64,000 nucleotides of DNA from Lycocorax pyrrhopterus obiensis. Lineage: Eukaryota; Chordata; Aves; Passeriformes; Paradisaeidae. The notes beneath the pieces are model-generated. The model did not search any database. It was not told where the DNA came from and was given only the letters and a program-made list of their open reading frames with translations. This document shows, one piece after another, positions 1 to 12,416 of the stretch (the first letter of the stretch is position 1; the number at the start of each line of letters is the position of its first letter). The position numbers and the translations under genes are program-made. The stretch is from contig JACSVZ010000007.1 of assembly GCA_014706295.1 (NCBI GenBank), positions 55,380,975 through 55,444,974 on the forward strand, given 5' to 3'.

Positions 1-3000
1 TTTCCCTAGAAATAATCTCTAACGATAAAAAAAATTACAATTATTCCATAGGAAAACATAAGTAAAGAAAAGACAGTACAGGTTAGGATACAAAATATGA
101 TGGGAGAAGGAGTAACAGGAATGGGATTTGGACCAACTTTTGTTGCTGGAAGCCCCATGTATGGCAGTTTTGCTATTAAACTCCTGCCGCTATTGCATTA
201 TCACATTGTACCTCAGTCTCTTCAGTCAGCAAATGAAGAGTGTTGTTTTTTTGCATAGCTAAGAAATGGTTTCAATTTAGTGCACAGAAAGCTCGTCTTG
301 AATGACAATCATCAAAGGGAAGGTATGATAAATGAAAGCTTTTATGTATTTAGATATTGCTGGTAGGTTTAATGCTATCAAACATCAAATTTATCACCTA
401 TAATTTGGGAGTAAATAGGAAAAAATATTGCTTTTAGAATTGCGGGTTACAGTAATTCCGTTTTATTTTTTAGTGGCAAAAAAGAATATCCCTGACTTCT
501 GAAGATCTAAGAAAACACAGATCATCTTTCCAGTCATATTTATAATAGGTCTTCATGAGCTGAATCTTACCAGGTGGGAGAAGTGACTTCACTGCAGTGT
601 GTAAGTACCTTCACAAGTAGAAAATGAAGGTACTGAAGAACTGTTCAACCAATCATAGAAAATCCTACAAAAAAGAGAAGAATCAATTGCTGGAAACTGA
701 AGAGAGATGAATTTAGATTAAATGTAGTTTTTTTAACTATCAGTAAGACTAAATGTTAGAATATGTTCCTGGGACAGACATTGTCCACTTCCCAAGATTT
801 TCGGTCCAGGGTAAAAGATCTTTTGAGCATCAGTGTATTAGGTAAGTTATTTCTTAGACAATTACTAGGTGTTTGGTTTAGAAACCGGATAAAATGTAGT
901 GGTAGGGGTGGTCAGGCCATGTAATGGTCACTTCCAGTCTCAAGACCTGTGAATCTTGGGTGAAAAAGTTCATGTAGCTGGGCAGATGAAAGCTCCCGTG
1001 TGGGTTAGGACACAGCTAGGTTTAAACTGTCCTTTGATTGTGTCTTAGGTAACAGAAGATGCTGCTGCCACATGTTGGCCTCAAGCAAACATTTAAATTT
1101 GTACAAGCAACTGTGTTTGTGTTCTGTACAATGAAAACAAATACTTTTTCCCCCCCTATTTCCAAGGTTTTCTCTGTCTTGAGTTTCATTTAGAGGACTT
1201 TCCCTCACTGTTCTCTGATCCCCATGAAGCTCTGAATGGTGCTTCCAGCACCCATGATAATGCTGATCTCCGCTCTGCTCTACTCAATTACCTCTGGATC
1301 AGTTCCTGCCTTCAGATTCCTTCAATTGCATATTTTCCAAAGGTGTCTTAACAAATCTTCTAGATCTCTCATTAAGCATGGAATAAAGCCCAGAGCCCTG
1401 CCTCACCTTCCCCAAAAATCTCACCTATTCATGGAGTTATCCCAGGCAAGGATAGATAGTGCTAAGATTGGCAAGTTTGCCCCAGTTTCTGTGCCCTCTA
1501 TCCTGCAGCACTTCTGATCTCTCATCATTGCTTATTTTTATGTTGTTAGAATCTTCTATGCTTTTTTGCTGTTTGGGGAATGAACTGCAGGCAACCAACA
1601 GCAGCCTGTTTTTTTTCTCATCAGCTAAACTTGGGTAAGTGAATCTATGAGCAAGTCTGAAATTCTTTCCCAAACATTTTTATTTCGTACTCTATTGCAA
1701 GATTTTAAATCACTCAAATGATCATGAAGGATTGCTATAATGCCACGATTAAGAGAAAAGCAGAAGATTTATTTTCCTTCACCTTGTTCACCTGTCACTT
1801 TAGATAGCTCAGCAGAGCTTGTTACCTTAATCAGGTTTCTGTGCTACTTTTGTTACTGTGGAGCGGCTGGAGTGTCATGCCCTGGGATAAAAGAAGGCAG
1901 CCCTTAGGCTCCTCAGTTCTTCTAGCAGCCCTCTGATATCATTCTGCACTGTTCTGAGAGGCTCATTGCACAAAACCGTGTCCCATTTGCTAGGTCACGT
2001 ATGATGGAGAGCAAACCTTTCATTCTCTCCACATGAGCTGGTAAAGGAGAAAGAAGAGATTATATAATTTACCAAAGCACTGATGTTTAATTATGGTAGT
2101 AAGAACAGCCATGCCATCCCTTTGTGCCATGAAACGAGATTGGTGTCTGCGAGGCAACACCCTCCACACGTGCCAGCCCATCTTTTGATCTTATTTATGC
2201 TAGTCTGCACTCAGAGTCCCTTTCTTGGCTTTAGTGATGCTCCCTGAATGAAGAGTAAGAGCTGAATTCAACACAGTTCTGTGCCTAAGAAAGTAACTTT
2301 CAGCCTATGTCTTAGAAGTACAGATATTTTCTACTTGAAAAGCATTATGCATGTAATTCCTTTTGCCTCACTTGTGTCATCTACAAACAAGTGTCTAGCA
2401 GAAAATGATTGTTAAGGGTCTATTCCCAGACTGAGCAGCAGACACAGCGCTCTGCTTACAATTGCACCACCCACTCTGCTTCCCTTATGGTTGTCAATGA
2501 CTTTCACATCAGCCCATTTTCTCTGTTCCAGCAGAAGGCATTAGCATATTCAAAGCGTCTCCTTTCATTGTTTCATGGGGTGACCTTAGCAAAACCTCCA
2601 GTCCTGAATAGGAAGCAGCACTGAAAGAGCATGTTGAACAACTAGGGATAATTGCAACTGATACTACAGATACTTTAATTCACTGTTTAGAGCTTCTTAG
2701 TTGCCTTCAAATGCTTGTTTTCTAACAGTACAATAGGTTTGATTCTCTTCTGCTGATGGTTTTACATTGACAAACCATAACTGAATACAATTATAAATTT
2801 ACTGAATGTGAGTGAGAAGCAGAGGTTCTGTATATTTAAAACAGAGGAATTCTTTTCATTGGTAAAGCTAAAATAGGTCTCTTATTTGACATGATTTATA
2901 GCAGCAGGTCTGATAACCACCCAGGTTCAGTCTATTGCTCATAGAATGGATAGATTATTATCTTCTTTTATTAAATTCATGCATGGCTTACTGTTGAAGC

Positions 3001-5799
3001 TGTATATTAAAAGGAAAACAAATACTGTATAGCTATATCCTGCTATCAATTCAATGAATAGACTTCCTACCATGCCCGATCAATGGGGAATTTGGTGTGA
3101 AATCAATGTCCAGCTCTGGCCCGCAGCAGTCAGTTCTCCTGAGAACAGTATATCCATGTTAATGTCACATTCAAATAAGAGCAAATTCCTATTACCCTGG
3201 AAATCAGTGAACCCTTTACTGTTGATTTAAAGGTGGGGTGGCTGTGGGGAGTGAGGCCTTGACATTTTAAGTAGAGTTTAAAAGGCTGTTATTCTCTTTA
3301 TTGTTAAAGGTATGACAACTTCAGGTTTGCAATTTGACAGAGAGCTGAAAACAGCTGCATCACAGATCTGTTCCTCTGTGAAGTCAGGCAAAAGAAACTG
3401 GCTTTCTACCCTGTTGGTAATTTTCCATTGTCTGCTTTACTTACTGACTGTAAAAGGTTTTTCTTTTTTTAGATCCATACATCAAATAACACCTATGCTA
3501 ATACCACTTTTTATTAGGGGCTGGGGGGACTGGCAATGTCTGCACATCAATATCTCCTTCATTTTTTTCCTGACCACATGCACCCAGATGCAAAGTTTCA
3601 GCCCTCCATTTATTTTGATAAGCTGCATCAGTGATGGATACGTTACATCACTCTTAGTGCCATTCATTTCCTGCCCTGGAGCAGTAGAGCAGATAAGACT
3701 GCAGAGGGACAACTCTCCAGTCAGCTGGAATATCTTCTCCACATCTTCTGTTTCGAGTGACACCTTGGGACTGGAAGAGTACAGGTTGTGGGAATATTAG
3801 AAAGGCTGACACATCAGCAGTGAAAGCTTGGCTTTCTAGGCTTTTGGCTGTAATATTAAACAGATTTCTTAAGCTCCTAATATTAGCTTAGTTATATATT
3901 TGTGGCCCTTCCATTAGTCCTTAGTTCTCTATTATTCAAAGAACTGTTGTGTGGGTTTAGTTGATTATGGTCCTGTAGATTTTAAATGTTCTGCATTAGA
4001 CTATATTTAAACAGCAGTAATCACAGGACTGTGATCTGTGACTTGGAAATATGAAAACTTCATGGGTAGAGACACAACGTTAAACTGTTGCCTGGAGAGT
4101 GTTTAAAATAGCTAGGAATCAGCTTTATTGGGAAAAGCTTGAAACCCTGGTGGTTTTATTCAGCATTCCAGGTGAATGAACAGGAGAAAGCAGTGAAGTC
4201 TTAATTACCCTAATTTAAAAATACAGAAAATATTCAACATATTGTGCTTTCTTTTTTTAGCCATGCAAGCTTGAAGAACATGCCCAGCAGATTCTCCACC
4301 TGTTTCTCTCCCTCTGTTTCTTGACATATAAAGGCTTAGGAAAGTTGTGACTAAAGCTCGATGCAGTGTCAAGTTGCTTTACTGCAGTTCTGCTTACCTC
4401 TGGATGTAGAAGCAGTAGGGATAAAAAGAGGGGGGTGGGGGTGGGGAAGTGGTCCAGGCAAGAGAACAGAGAAAGAAGAAAAGCAGAAACACAGAACAGT
4501 AATCAGGCTTTGAATGAAGAACCTCTCCAAATAGTAGAAAGGACAACAGTGAAATGGCCAGAGGAAAATACAATGCAGGTCTTCAATAAACATAATTGTG
4601 ACCTTGGGTCCAGAGGAGGTGAAAAATGCTATGTCCAGTGCCTTTGACACTCCTACCCACACCATGTGCTGCAGTGCCCTGCTAATGAGACCCATTTTAG
4701 GGTGCAACAGGAGAGCCTTTCAAAGCCTCACACATTTCCCCTTTGACACTGCTGATCATGAGGTACTGCTGGCCTGATGGTGGGGCCATGAAAAATAATG
4801 GGCAGCTGCTCCTCCCCTTCCCCAAGGTCCCTGACATGAAAAATCCCACAGGACTCGCCACTCTTATTTGATGTCTGTGCTCAATGATTAAGGGACACTG
4901 AGAGCAAGGGACATGGCAAAGTAAGTGATGTCTTGAGGCATCAAGTGTGGTCCTTTGCTATTAAGGTGTTATTCCTTTTACAGGCTGAGCAAGCAGCAGC
5001 TCAAAACTACTTGTTTTCCCCTCCTGCTCCAAACACAAAGCTCTTCCAGAATTGAAATCTTCTGAAAATTAGCAAGTCCACCCTGAGGACATTTCTGGTT
5101 AGTCTCTGCTCATTAATTCTTGTGACAACATTTTCCTTTAGCTTAATTACCTCATCTTCCTCCTCTGACATTTACCTCACTAATACGTTTACAGAGAACA
5201 AATTATCTTTCCTCTCAGGCTTTCTTTGGCTGGGCTGACCAGCACACACTTTTTTACTTTCACCTCCTAATTTAGACTCAATTCCCCGGAGAGTTGCTTT
5301 TCTTTGACTAAGATTGAAGAAAGCTGTATGTAGGTCTCACCTGTGCTTTACATGGTAGCACTTGTGTCTTCTGGAAATATTGTCCTTTATACAGGCTTTA
5401 TATGTCCTACCCCTTTTGTGGCTGATATAGTAATTCTCAATCCCAGCTGCAGCATTTTTAACTTCTATTTTGGTTTTTTTTGTTGTTTTTGTTGGGAATA
5501 ACAAGAATATTTTGTTTTCCTTTGCATTTCCAGCTCTGACTCAGACTGACTTTGACAGTTACCACTCCCTCTCTAGTAGGATCTAATCAACACCACAGAC
5601 TGTTCTTGTGCCTTTTTAGTTGATTTTTAAGTACATAAGAAATAGATCTGAGCTGCAGTTTATCTCACTTGAGGCTGTTTCTCCAGCAGTAGAGGCTGAA
5701 GATTCTGTTAGGGTGGGCACTGGAGCCTGTCACATTCTGCATTCTTCCCCCTGTTTCTCCTCTTCCAGATTTAATCTGTTAGGGAGATTAGGAAGTATG
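1..5799. other. Noncoding stretch, no gene recognised
   Basis: AT-leaning vertebrate-type sequence with stop codons in every frame at chance density. The longest open frame, plus strand 3312-3800 (162 codons), has hydrophobic runs but no domain, no upstream promoter signature and no splice context that I can defend, so I treat it as chance. No interspersed repeat was recognised before about 5.8 kb. Whether this is intron or intergenic DNA cannot be told from sequence alone. Confidence 0.6.
4417..4456 (+). other. G-rich run, possible G-quadruplex
   Basis: Plus-strand G tracts of 3, 6, 5 and 4 residues occur in about 35 bases. The last three are separated by single T residues and the first by a 9-base A-rich loop. 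This is compatible with a G-quadruplex in single-stranded DNA or RNA, though the long first loop weakens the case. There is no gene context. Confidence 0.35.
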
Positions 5800-6440
5800 T
5801 CCTTCCCTAGACATTTTTGTATCCACTCATGGACCTGTCTGTAGTCCATAAATTCCTGTAATCTCTCTCTGATCCTGCTGACACCTCTGTGTCCACAACC
5901 TCCTTTGTAGGAGGTTTGATGAGTTCCCTGCCACAATGCAAAGATGTACGCACTGTCTTTCACCTCTGTGGTACTGATTCCCTGTTATTTTCACTGAATG
6001 TCCCCTTGCCCTCATTCTGCAGTATCAATGAACAGGGTCTGCACTTGGCTTACCCACCCCCTTCATGACTGAAATCCTTGATTATGTCCCCCTCATCCTT
6101 CCTCTGCATAAATTCTGAGTCCCAGACTTTTTCTCCTCTCTCTTGACCATTTACCTGCCTGTTTCCTTTTCCCTAACTTCATCACATCCTTCTGGAGATG
6201 CAGGACTACACCAGTTGTGTCACCTCTCACTTGGTGTGAGCATTCACCACGGGTCTCTGTAGCATTAAAATTACTCCCTTTTTCTCAATAACTTGCTGCA
6301 TGATGCCCACAATTTGCTTGGCATTTTTGGCTGCTGCAGCACACTGACGTGATGATTTTGAAGATTAATCTTAAACTGATTCATGCTGTCCTCTTTGCTT
6401 GCCTGTTCCAGGTAGACTTTGCATATTTCGTATGTTCCCT
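5800..6440 (-). mobile_element. Ancient CR1/L3-like LINE fragment, antisense
   Basis: Read on the plus strand, this follows the order of an inverted old amniote CR1. It has a 'tccacaacctcctttgtaggaggtttgatgagttcc' type block near 5890-5930, then 'ccttgattatgtccccctcatcc' near 6075, then 'catccttctggagatgcagga' near 6185, then the 'cccacaatttgcttggcatttttggctgctgcagcacactga' type block at about 6307-6348. These correspond, from memory of the family, to the 3' portion of CR1/L3 elements. It is heavily mutated, with no usable ORF, so the insertion is old. Both boundaries are soft by about 50 bases. Confidence 0.6.
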
Positions 6441-8670
6441 GAGCCTGAAAATTTTTTAACCCACCTATATAATTAGTTTAGGTCACTGTTTTCCCTTTTA
6501 TCCTCCTCAGCATTAAGTGGAAAATAAGAACTTGGCAGCCTTATTTGGTTCAGCTACCCATTGACTTAAAATGAATTATATCTCACAGTTAATCCATGTA
6601 CCATTGTTATTTCCAGAAGAGAAAGTACTGCACGTGCCCACCTGGTTGTCTGGTGTTTAGGGTATTTTGGTTCTCTTAGAATTTGGCACAAAACTGCTCC
6701 TTGGGCAAAGCTAAGAAGTGCTGAAGACAACCTCAAAGTAAGAAAATGTGTATCAGCAGGACAAGTACAAATGTACATTAGAGTAAAAACAACAGCTCCA
6801 GCTCAACAGGAGCATACTATGAGCAAAGAGTTCACCACAGCAAGCCCTAAATTTTGGAATACCCAGGGTAAGGTAGCTACCCTGCAGATAGATAAGGACT
6901 AAACCCAAGCAGAATACTTACAACTTTTCTATCAGTTGTGGAGCCAACTCTATATGACCTGGTCTGTGCTATCCTCTTTAATGTGAATAGGTCAACTGAA
7001 TTTAAAGGCACACGAAGAAGCTCTTGCAGGACTCAGGACTGAGTTTGACTGTTTCTTATATAGAGCAGCTTTTATTCGCTCTGGGTTGGAATAACAAGCC
7101 TGTAACAGAGATCAAAATTAATTTCTTTGTATGTGTGCAAATTAGGCATTTCAGCAACAAGCTTTGCTAACTATGCAAAGCAGAACAAATGATGGTGGGA
7201 GCAGAGACCTCATTCTTCTGTCTCTTCAGTGTTTCTTTAGAAAATGATTATACAAGCCCTAGTCTTTGACCCATGTACTGAAGTCGCAACTTTTAATTAC
7301 AATAAATTGGCCTGCATGAAGAAGGGTAAATCAGTCACTCAGTATAACGTTATCATCTTCCTGATATTTTGCTATTAGGAGTCCAATTTTGCTAGCAGTA
7401 AAGATCACTAACTGTTCTCATATTAAAGAAAAACAAACAAACCACACAATACAAAAATCTAATTATAATAATTTAACTTAAACCCACAGGTGCAGTAAAA
7501 TCAACCCATAAATTCTGAAAATTATTTCCAGATTTCAGTCTTTTCTAGAGCCAGTCTTATGTCCTTGTATTTATGCCAGAGACATAGTCTTGTCTACAGT
7601 AAGTCTTTGTTGCCTAGCACAAACAGATTAAATCTGAAAACACAAGCCTGATTATTATAATGATGATCAATAGTGCCCTTGCCCTTTCCCTCCCTACCTT
7701 CTGAAACATAAATCGTATTTCCATGTATCTCAAAATAAACCACAAAAACTTTAGTGACATATTTATAATGTAATATCTCAGGACAGGAACATTATATGGG
7801 TTCCTAGCATGTTAAATTTTTTCGGAAAGAAAAAAAATCAAAAAAACCCAAACCAGAAAAGACCTTTCAAGATCTTCCTCAAAAGAACCTACCTGTTTTC
7901 TTGATATATACATCTCACAGAAAAGTCTTCTAGTTTTTAAATTGCTGGTTTGGTCCTTATGTGTATTTGAACCATTTCCACCCATTGCTGTAGGCAGAGG
8001 GAGGTAACTGTGGAGCTGCTCCCTATTTCACTGCATCCCTGCAGGGGAACCTGGACTCAGTTTTTGGCCCTCGGTCTTTTCCTGCCCCTTTCCTGGCCTT
8101 CCTGCTCCTTCCTTACATTTGAATTGAAGGTCCCTTTTCCTCTTGGACACCAATAACCAAACCTATTGCTAGGAGCAGTGGAGAGGGACACAGCTGGAAG
8201 GACAGCTTGGTAGAGGTGTATCAGCTAGAGCTGCATTAATCACCAATCTGTAGGCTCTGAGTGTGGGATCAGCTGGATCTGGACAGGTAAAACACAGCTG
8301 GAGCAGTTCAGGGAATCAATAAACAATCCTGCAACGTAAACAATGAAGAGAGGAGGTCCGAGGAAAAGGAGGAGCTGGAGAGTGACTGGTAACAAGATTG
8401 TCCAGAAGGTCTGACATGCAAACTGATTCTGGGATGAGAGACACTCTGAAGGAATAGGAGGAAAAGGCAGAACTCAGGCAAAAGCCTTTATTGAGATGCT
8501 CAAGAAGTCTTTCCAGTGGGAACCAAGTTCATTCCTGACAACTTTTCTAGACAGGGTGAACATGGACATTTACTGAAGAGTTTTGCTGAATTTGGGATCT
8601 TGTAATCTATGGCCAAATAAAAAAATCAGCTCCAAGAAGGAAAGAGAGTGGAAATGACCGAAATGTAAAG
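6441..8670. other. Noncoding stretch, no gene recognised
   Basis: AT-rich, with short A/C-rich simple tracts around 7425-7460 and 7828-7850. No open frame above about 70 codons, no repeat family recognised and no convincing exon. Confidence 0.55.
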
Positions 8671-8760
8671 TGGGAAGGAACCTCAAGACATCTTCCCCAA
8701 CTTCCTTCCTGAGGCAGCACCAGGTACATCCAAACTCCCTCAGGAGGTTACTGCCATCTC
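8671..8760 (-). mobile_element. Short CR1 LINE 3'-end fragment, antisense
   Basis: The plus strand shows a diverged 'tgggaaggaacctcaagacatcttccccaac' type block followed by a 'ctgaggcagcaccaggtacatccaaact' type block. This is the inverted CR1 3' region in the same order as in other avian copies. Only about 90 bases are recognisable and the very end of the element is lost, so the subfamily cannot be named. Confidence 0.5.
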
Positions 8761-11700
8761 ATCAGCCTGGGAATGCAGCTGGAGGGAAAGTTTAATGACC
8801 CTTATAAAAAGCAATGAATTCTTCAAGATACAGAAGGCAGGGAAAAGAAAAATGTGTCAAAGGGGGAAGAAGATTTAAAAACAATGGAAAACCAGGCATC
8901 TGTGTTGAATCAAAACTTGAAGAAAATGCACATAAGGAGTTGATTCTCAGTTGCTGCAAGAAGCTGTTGAGGAGAAACTAAGGTTTAGGACAACCATCAC
9001 CTTTGTCCTTAGCAGAAGATACTAGGACAAGCAGAATGCAAAATACTTTCTAGATAATTTTGCAGCAATGTGGGGTTCTCTTATTTCTTTTCTTTTTTTT
9101 TTTTTCTCCTGTTTTCATTTTTAGGGTGGGTGTTCTTAGTTTTTTTAATCATATTTTTTAAAGCAAAAGAAGTCATTAATACTGAGCTCCAGCAGGTCAG
9201 GGATCTTCTGCTCATACTGTTCCATGGGTTTCTTGTGAAATATCTCAAACTAAAGGCCTTGCTTAATACTCACGTGGAGTTATATCAATCTTCTTGAAGC
9301 TGTGCTGGTTTGCACCAAGGGGGGCTATGGTAAACTTTACATCTGGATACTGCAAGCCAACACTAAAGCTAAAGAGCAGTTTGTGAATAGCAGCTTGTGG
9401 CTTTTGTGTTTCCCAACTGTGCTATTGTTTGAGTAGATGGAAACTTGCAAAATTATTCCCTTGTGCAATATTCTAAATTAGTATAAGGAATGTATTATTT
9501 TGCTGGAATCCTTTATTTCTGCCATTCCTCTGAGTAGACAATAAGCAGTTTCTTGAGAAGAAGTGATAAAGCATGGTTTCCTGCAGCTTTATGATGAATT
9601 CTCTGCTGTTTTTCAGATGACCACCTAGAGAAAAATCCTTTGTTGTAGGAAAATACCAAAAGCTGTTTTAGCTTCAGTATTCTCGACAGTTTAGTAAGAA
9701 TTTAACTATTATTTCTGTCATTTCTTCAGTGAATACATGAAAGGGATCTTTCTTTATGTCTACCTTTTCTCATCGTATCTGTGGAAGCACATTCTTGAAG
9801 TCCCTACCCCTTAGGCAAGTTTGCTCAAATTTTGAGTATGATAGGTTCAATGTGGGGAAAAGACAAATTCATACACATACAGATAACATAATTAAATAAG
9901 CCTCCGTTCTTATAGAAATCAGATTAAAGTAATTCTGGTTTTTATGACATCTCTGGTTTTAGAAGACTTTTCTGGGGTGTTTCTTGAACTTCACTGTTGT
10001 ACACTGCATTAGAGATGAAGAAAAGCCCTCCTTATCAGAACACTCCTGTAAATTTTTCTTGTAATGGAGGGCAGTTTTTCTGCTTATGATCAGTCCTGAA
10101 TGGGCTAAAGAAATATAGTTACTCACAGTCTGGAGCCTGGCAAGTAGGGCAGCACAAAACAGTGTCTGACTTGTATCAAATTCAACCAAGAAAATTGGGG
10201 AGAGCTCCAGGAACAGAGTGTGGGTACACGTATGTGTGCTCCACAGCAACAAAAGGGTAGCACAGAATGATTTATAAAATAGCTCTTGGACAGGGTACAG
10301 TCATGAAGAGGGCAGACTCTTCTGCTGAGAAAGGGTGTGTGCAGCAAGTGGTGCTAATATGGGGTATGCATGGAGAAAAGGGGTGGGAGAAGAAAATTGC
10401 TCCATGTGCCTTCATGTAGCCCAGTAAAGCTTGAATGTGAAAGGATACACAATGCACACACAAATAATGCTCTCTTGAGACCATTTAGCACAAGGGCCTA
10501 CTGTGCACAGGCAGCAGAGCACACAGACTGCACAAAGCATTGAGTTTCTACATGTGCACTGCTCAGCTGCATCAAGAGTTGGGGGAAGAAAGATCTTCAG
10601 CAGCCACTGGCACTGCTTGGGGCTGTTTGTCTCTCCCCTGCCAATGGCCTGTGGTTTCTAAGATTGCCCCAAGTACTTCTCGTGGTGCTGTTTCTCCTTT
10701 CCTTAAAGCCCAAGGGTGAGCAAACACACAAAATCCCACAGACATTTAGAGGAGAAATTAGTTTTAATGTGCCCTGAAATCATATGAAGGATGTAACGCT
10801 ACTCAGCGGAACTAGAAACTTGTGGCAAGGTTTCTGATCCCTTCTTTTCCTGATGTGAGGATATATTACTGCCAGGCATTTGTGGATTTTAAATCAAACC
10901 ATTCATGTTACTTTAATGTAGTTTGATGTATGTTAATAATGTATACATGCCTAATTCAATGGGAACAGTACCGTGTCTAAACTTGGAGAACATTAAATAT
11001 GTGCACGTTATTAATTTCTGGTGAAGGGAACAAAGAACCAGCTATTTTTTTCTAATTTTTTGACCTATCTCTAGTATTCCATTTCACTTGGTTCATTTTA
11101 TAATGAATTTTATAGGATTTCAGTTCTTTATTGCATTACATTTTCATCTTTTTACCTCCCCCTGTTACAAGGTGCTCTGACATTTTTGGATTTTTTGCTC
11201 TCTATAAAACCAACACATTTTCGTAAAGCCACAGCACTTCTGTTGGCAGAATGCCATGGTTATTTAGCCTGTAACTACAATCTAAATGAAAACCAAGGCT
11301 TCAAACAGCTTACAATGTACCCTTTATTTCTTAGCAGGTTTGATTTCTGCTTCTTAATTTCTTAAACAATTCACATTTATGTTAACTGCTGCCATCTTTG
11401 AACACCATATTTGGGGCAGCCAAGGTTAATTGAAGCCTTAAAAATGCTGATTTAGAAGTTTTGACCAGGCCATCAGCTGCTCTAAATCAGCTGAAAGGGT
11501 TTGGCTTACAGCTGCTGAAGATCTGGTTTATTGGATCCAGAAATGGAAGGGATAAAAGAAATAGTTGAAGGAAAACTCTTTTCTTTAGAGTCTGCTCATC
11601 AGAGCACTGATTCCTCTCCTGCACAAACCTGTTTCCTTTCCTTGCAAGGACCATGGATGATCTTAGCAAAACTTCACTTTCAGAGTATTCAAGTTTGGTG

Positions 11701-12377
11701 AGATAAAGTGTGTGCCCTAAGTAAGATGGGCCTGGTCCACCAGGATGTTTCCTGTCATTTCTCAGTCATGAAGTCCTAAATTCATATTGGCTATACCTGG
11801 GCCTCAGTGGGAAATAAAATAAGTCTGGAACTTGCTGCAGGAAATATTTACCACGTTGTTGCATCAGGCTCAAATGGGTATAAATTTGTTCTATTAAACC
11901 CAGATTTTGGAGGTGGGGCAGGACCACTAAAGGAGGTTCATTAGCTGGGATCTGTGGATCCAAACTCACCATTGGGTATTTTTGTGAACCCACTCAAGTG
12001 AAACAGCTTGGACTTCATTGTGGATTTAGTTTATAACAGGCTACAGCCAGTAAGGTGATTCATGGGCACCCGCATATTTCTTCTGACTCTCACACCTCCT
12101 CTCTGCTAAGTTGTGTGGTTGCATGTGAAGCAGACCAGATGCAGCAATGCAGGTTGCTGTGTTTGTTACTAAAGTTCTCTTTGACACATAATCCTTCCTT
12201 GTCATGGGCGTTTCTAACAAATGTAAATTAAAAACCTGCCTCTTCAAGCAGAATGTGTTGTGCATAAAATGCATTTGCCAAATACTTTCAGCACTGCAAT
12301 AATCCATTTCATGATTTAAAAGCCTTGTAAACATGTCAAAATGGTTGGTTGGTTCTACCATCTTTGTGCCATCTATT
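8761..12377. other. Noncoding stretch, no gene recognised
   Basis: No coding exon or known repeat recognised. It contains a pyrimidine-rich tract at about 9086-9110 with a run of 13 T at 9093-9105. Minus-strand open frames between 9959 and 10484 overlap each other in different frames and look like chance. Confidence 0.55.
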
Positions 12378-12416
12378 GCACTGAATAAATAAAGGAAAAT
12401 GCAATTTATTCAGTGC
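12378..12416. repeat. Perfect 13-bp inverted repeat (stem-loop)
   Basis: Arm GCACTGAATAAAT at 12378-12390 is exactly complementary to ATTTATTCAGTGC at 12404-12416, across a 13-base loop. Either strand could fold into a hairpin if transcribed. The arms are AT-rich toward the loop and pairing stops immediately outside them. It could be a remnant of a small inverted-repeat transposon or a chance palindrome. Confidence 0.75.

Noticed and set aside
3312..3800. 162-codon plus-strand open frame as a gene
   Set aside because: No recognisable domain, no splice or promoter context, and about the size expected by chance in 64 kb.
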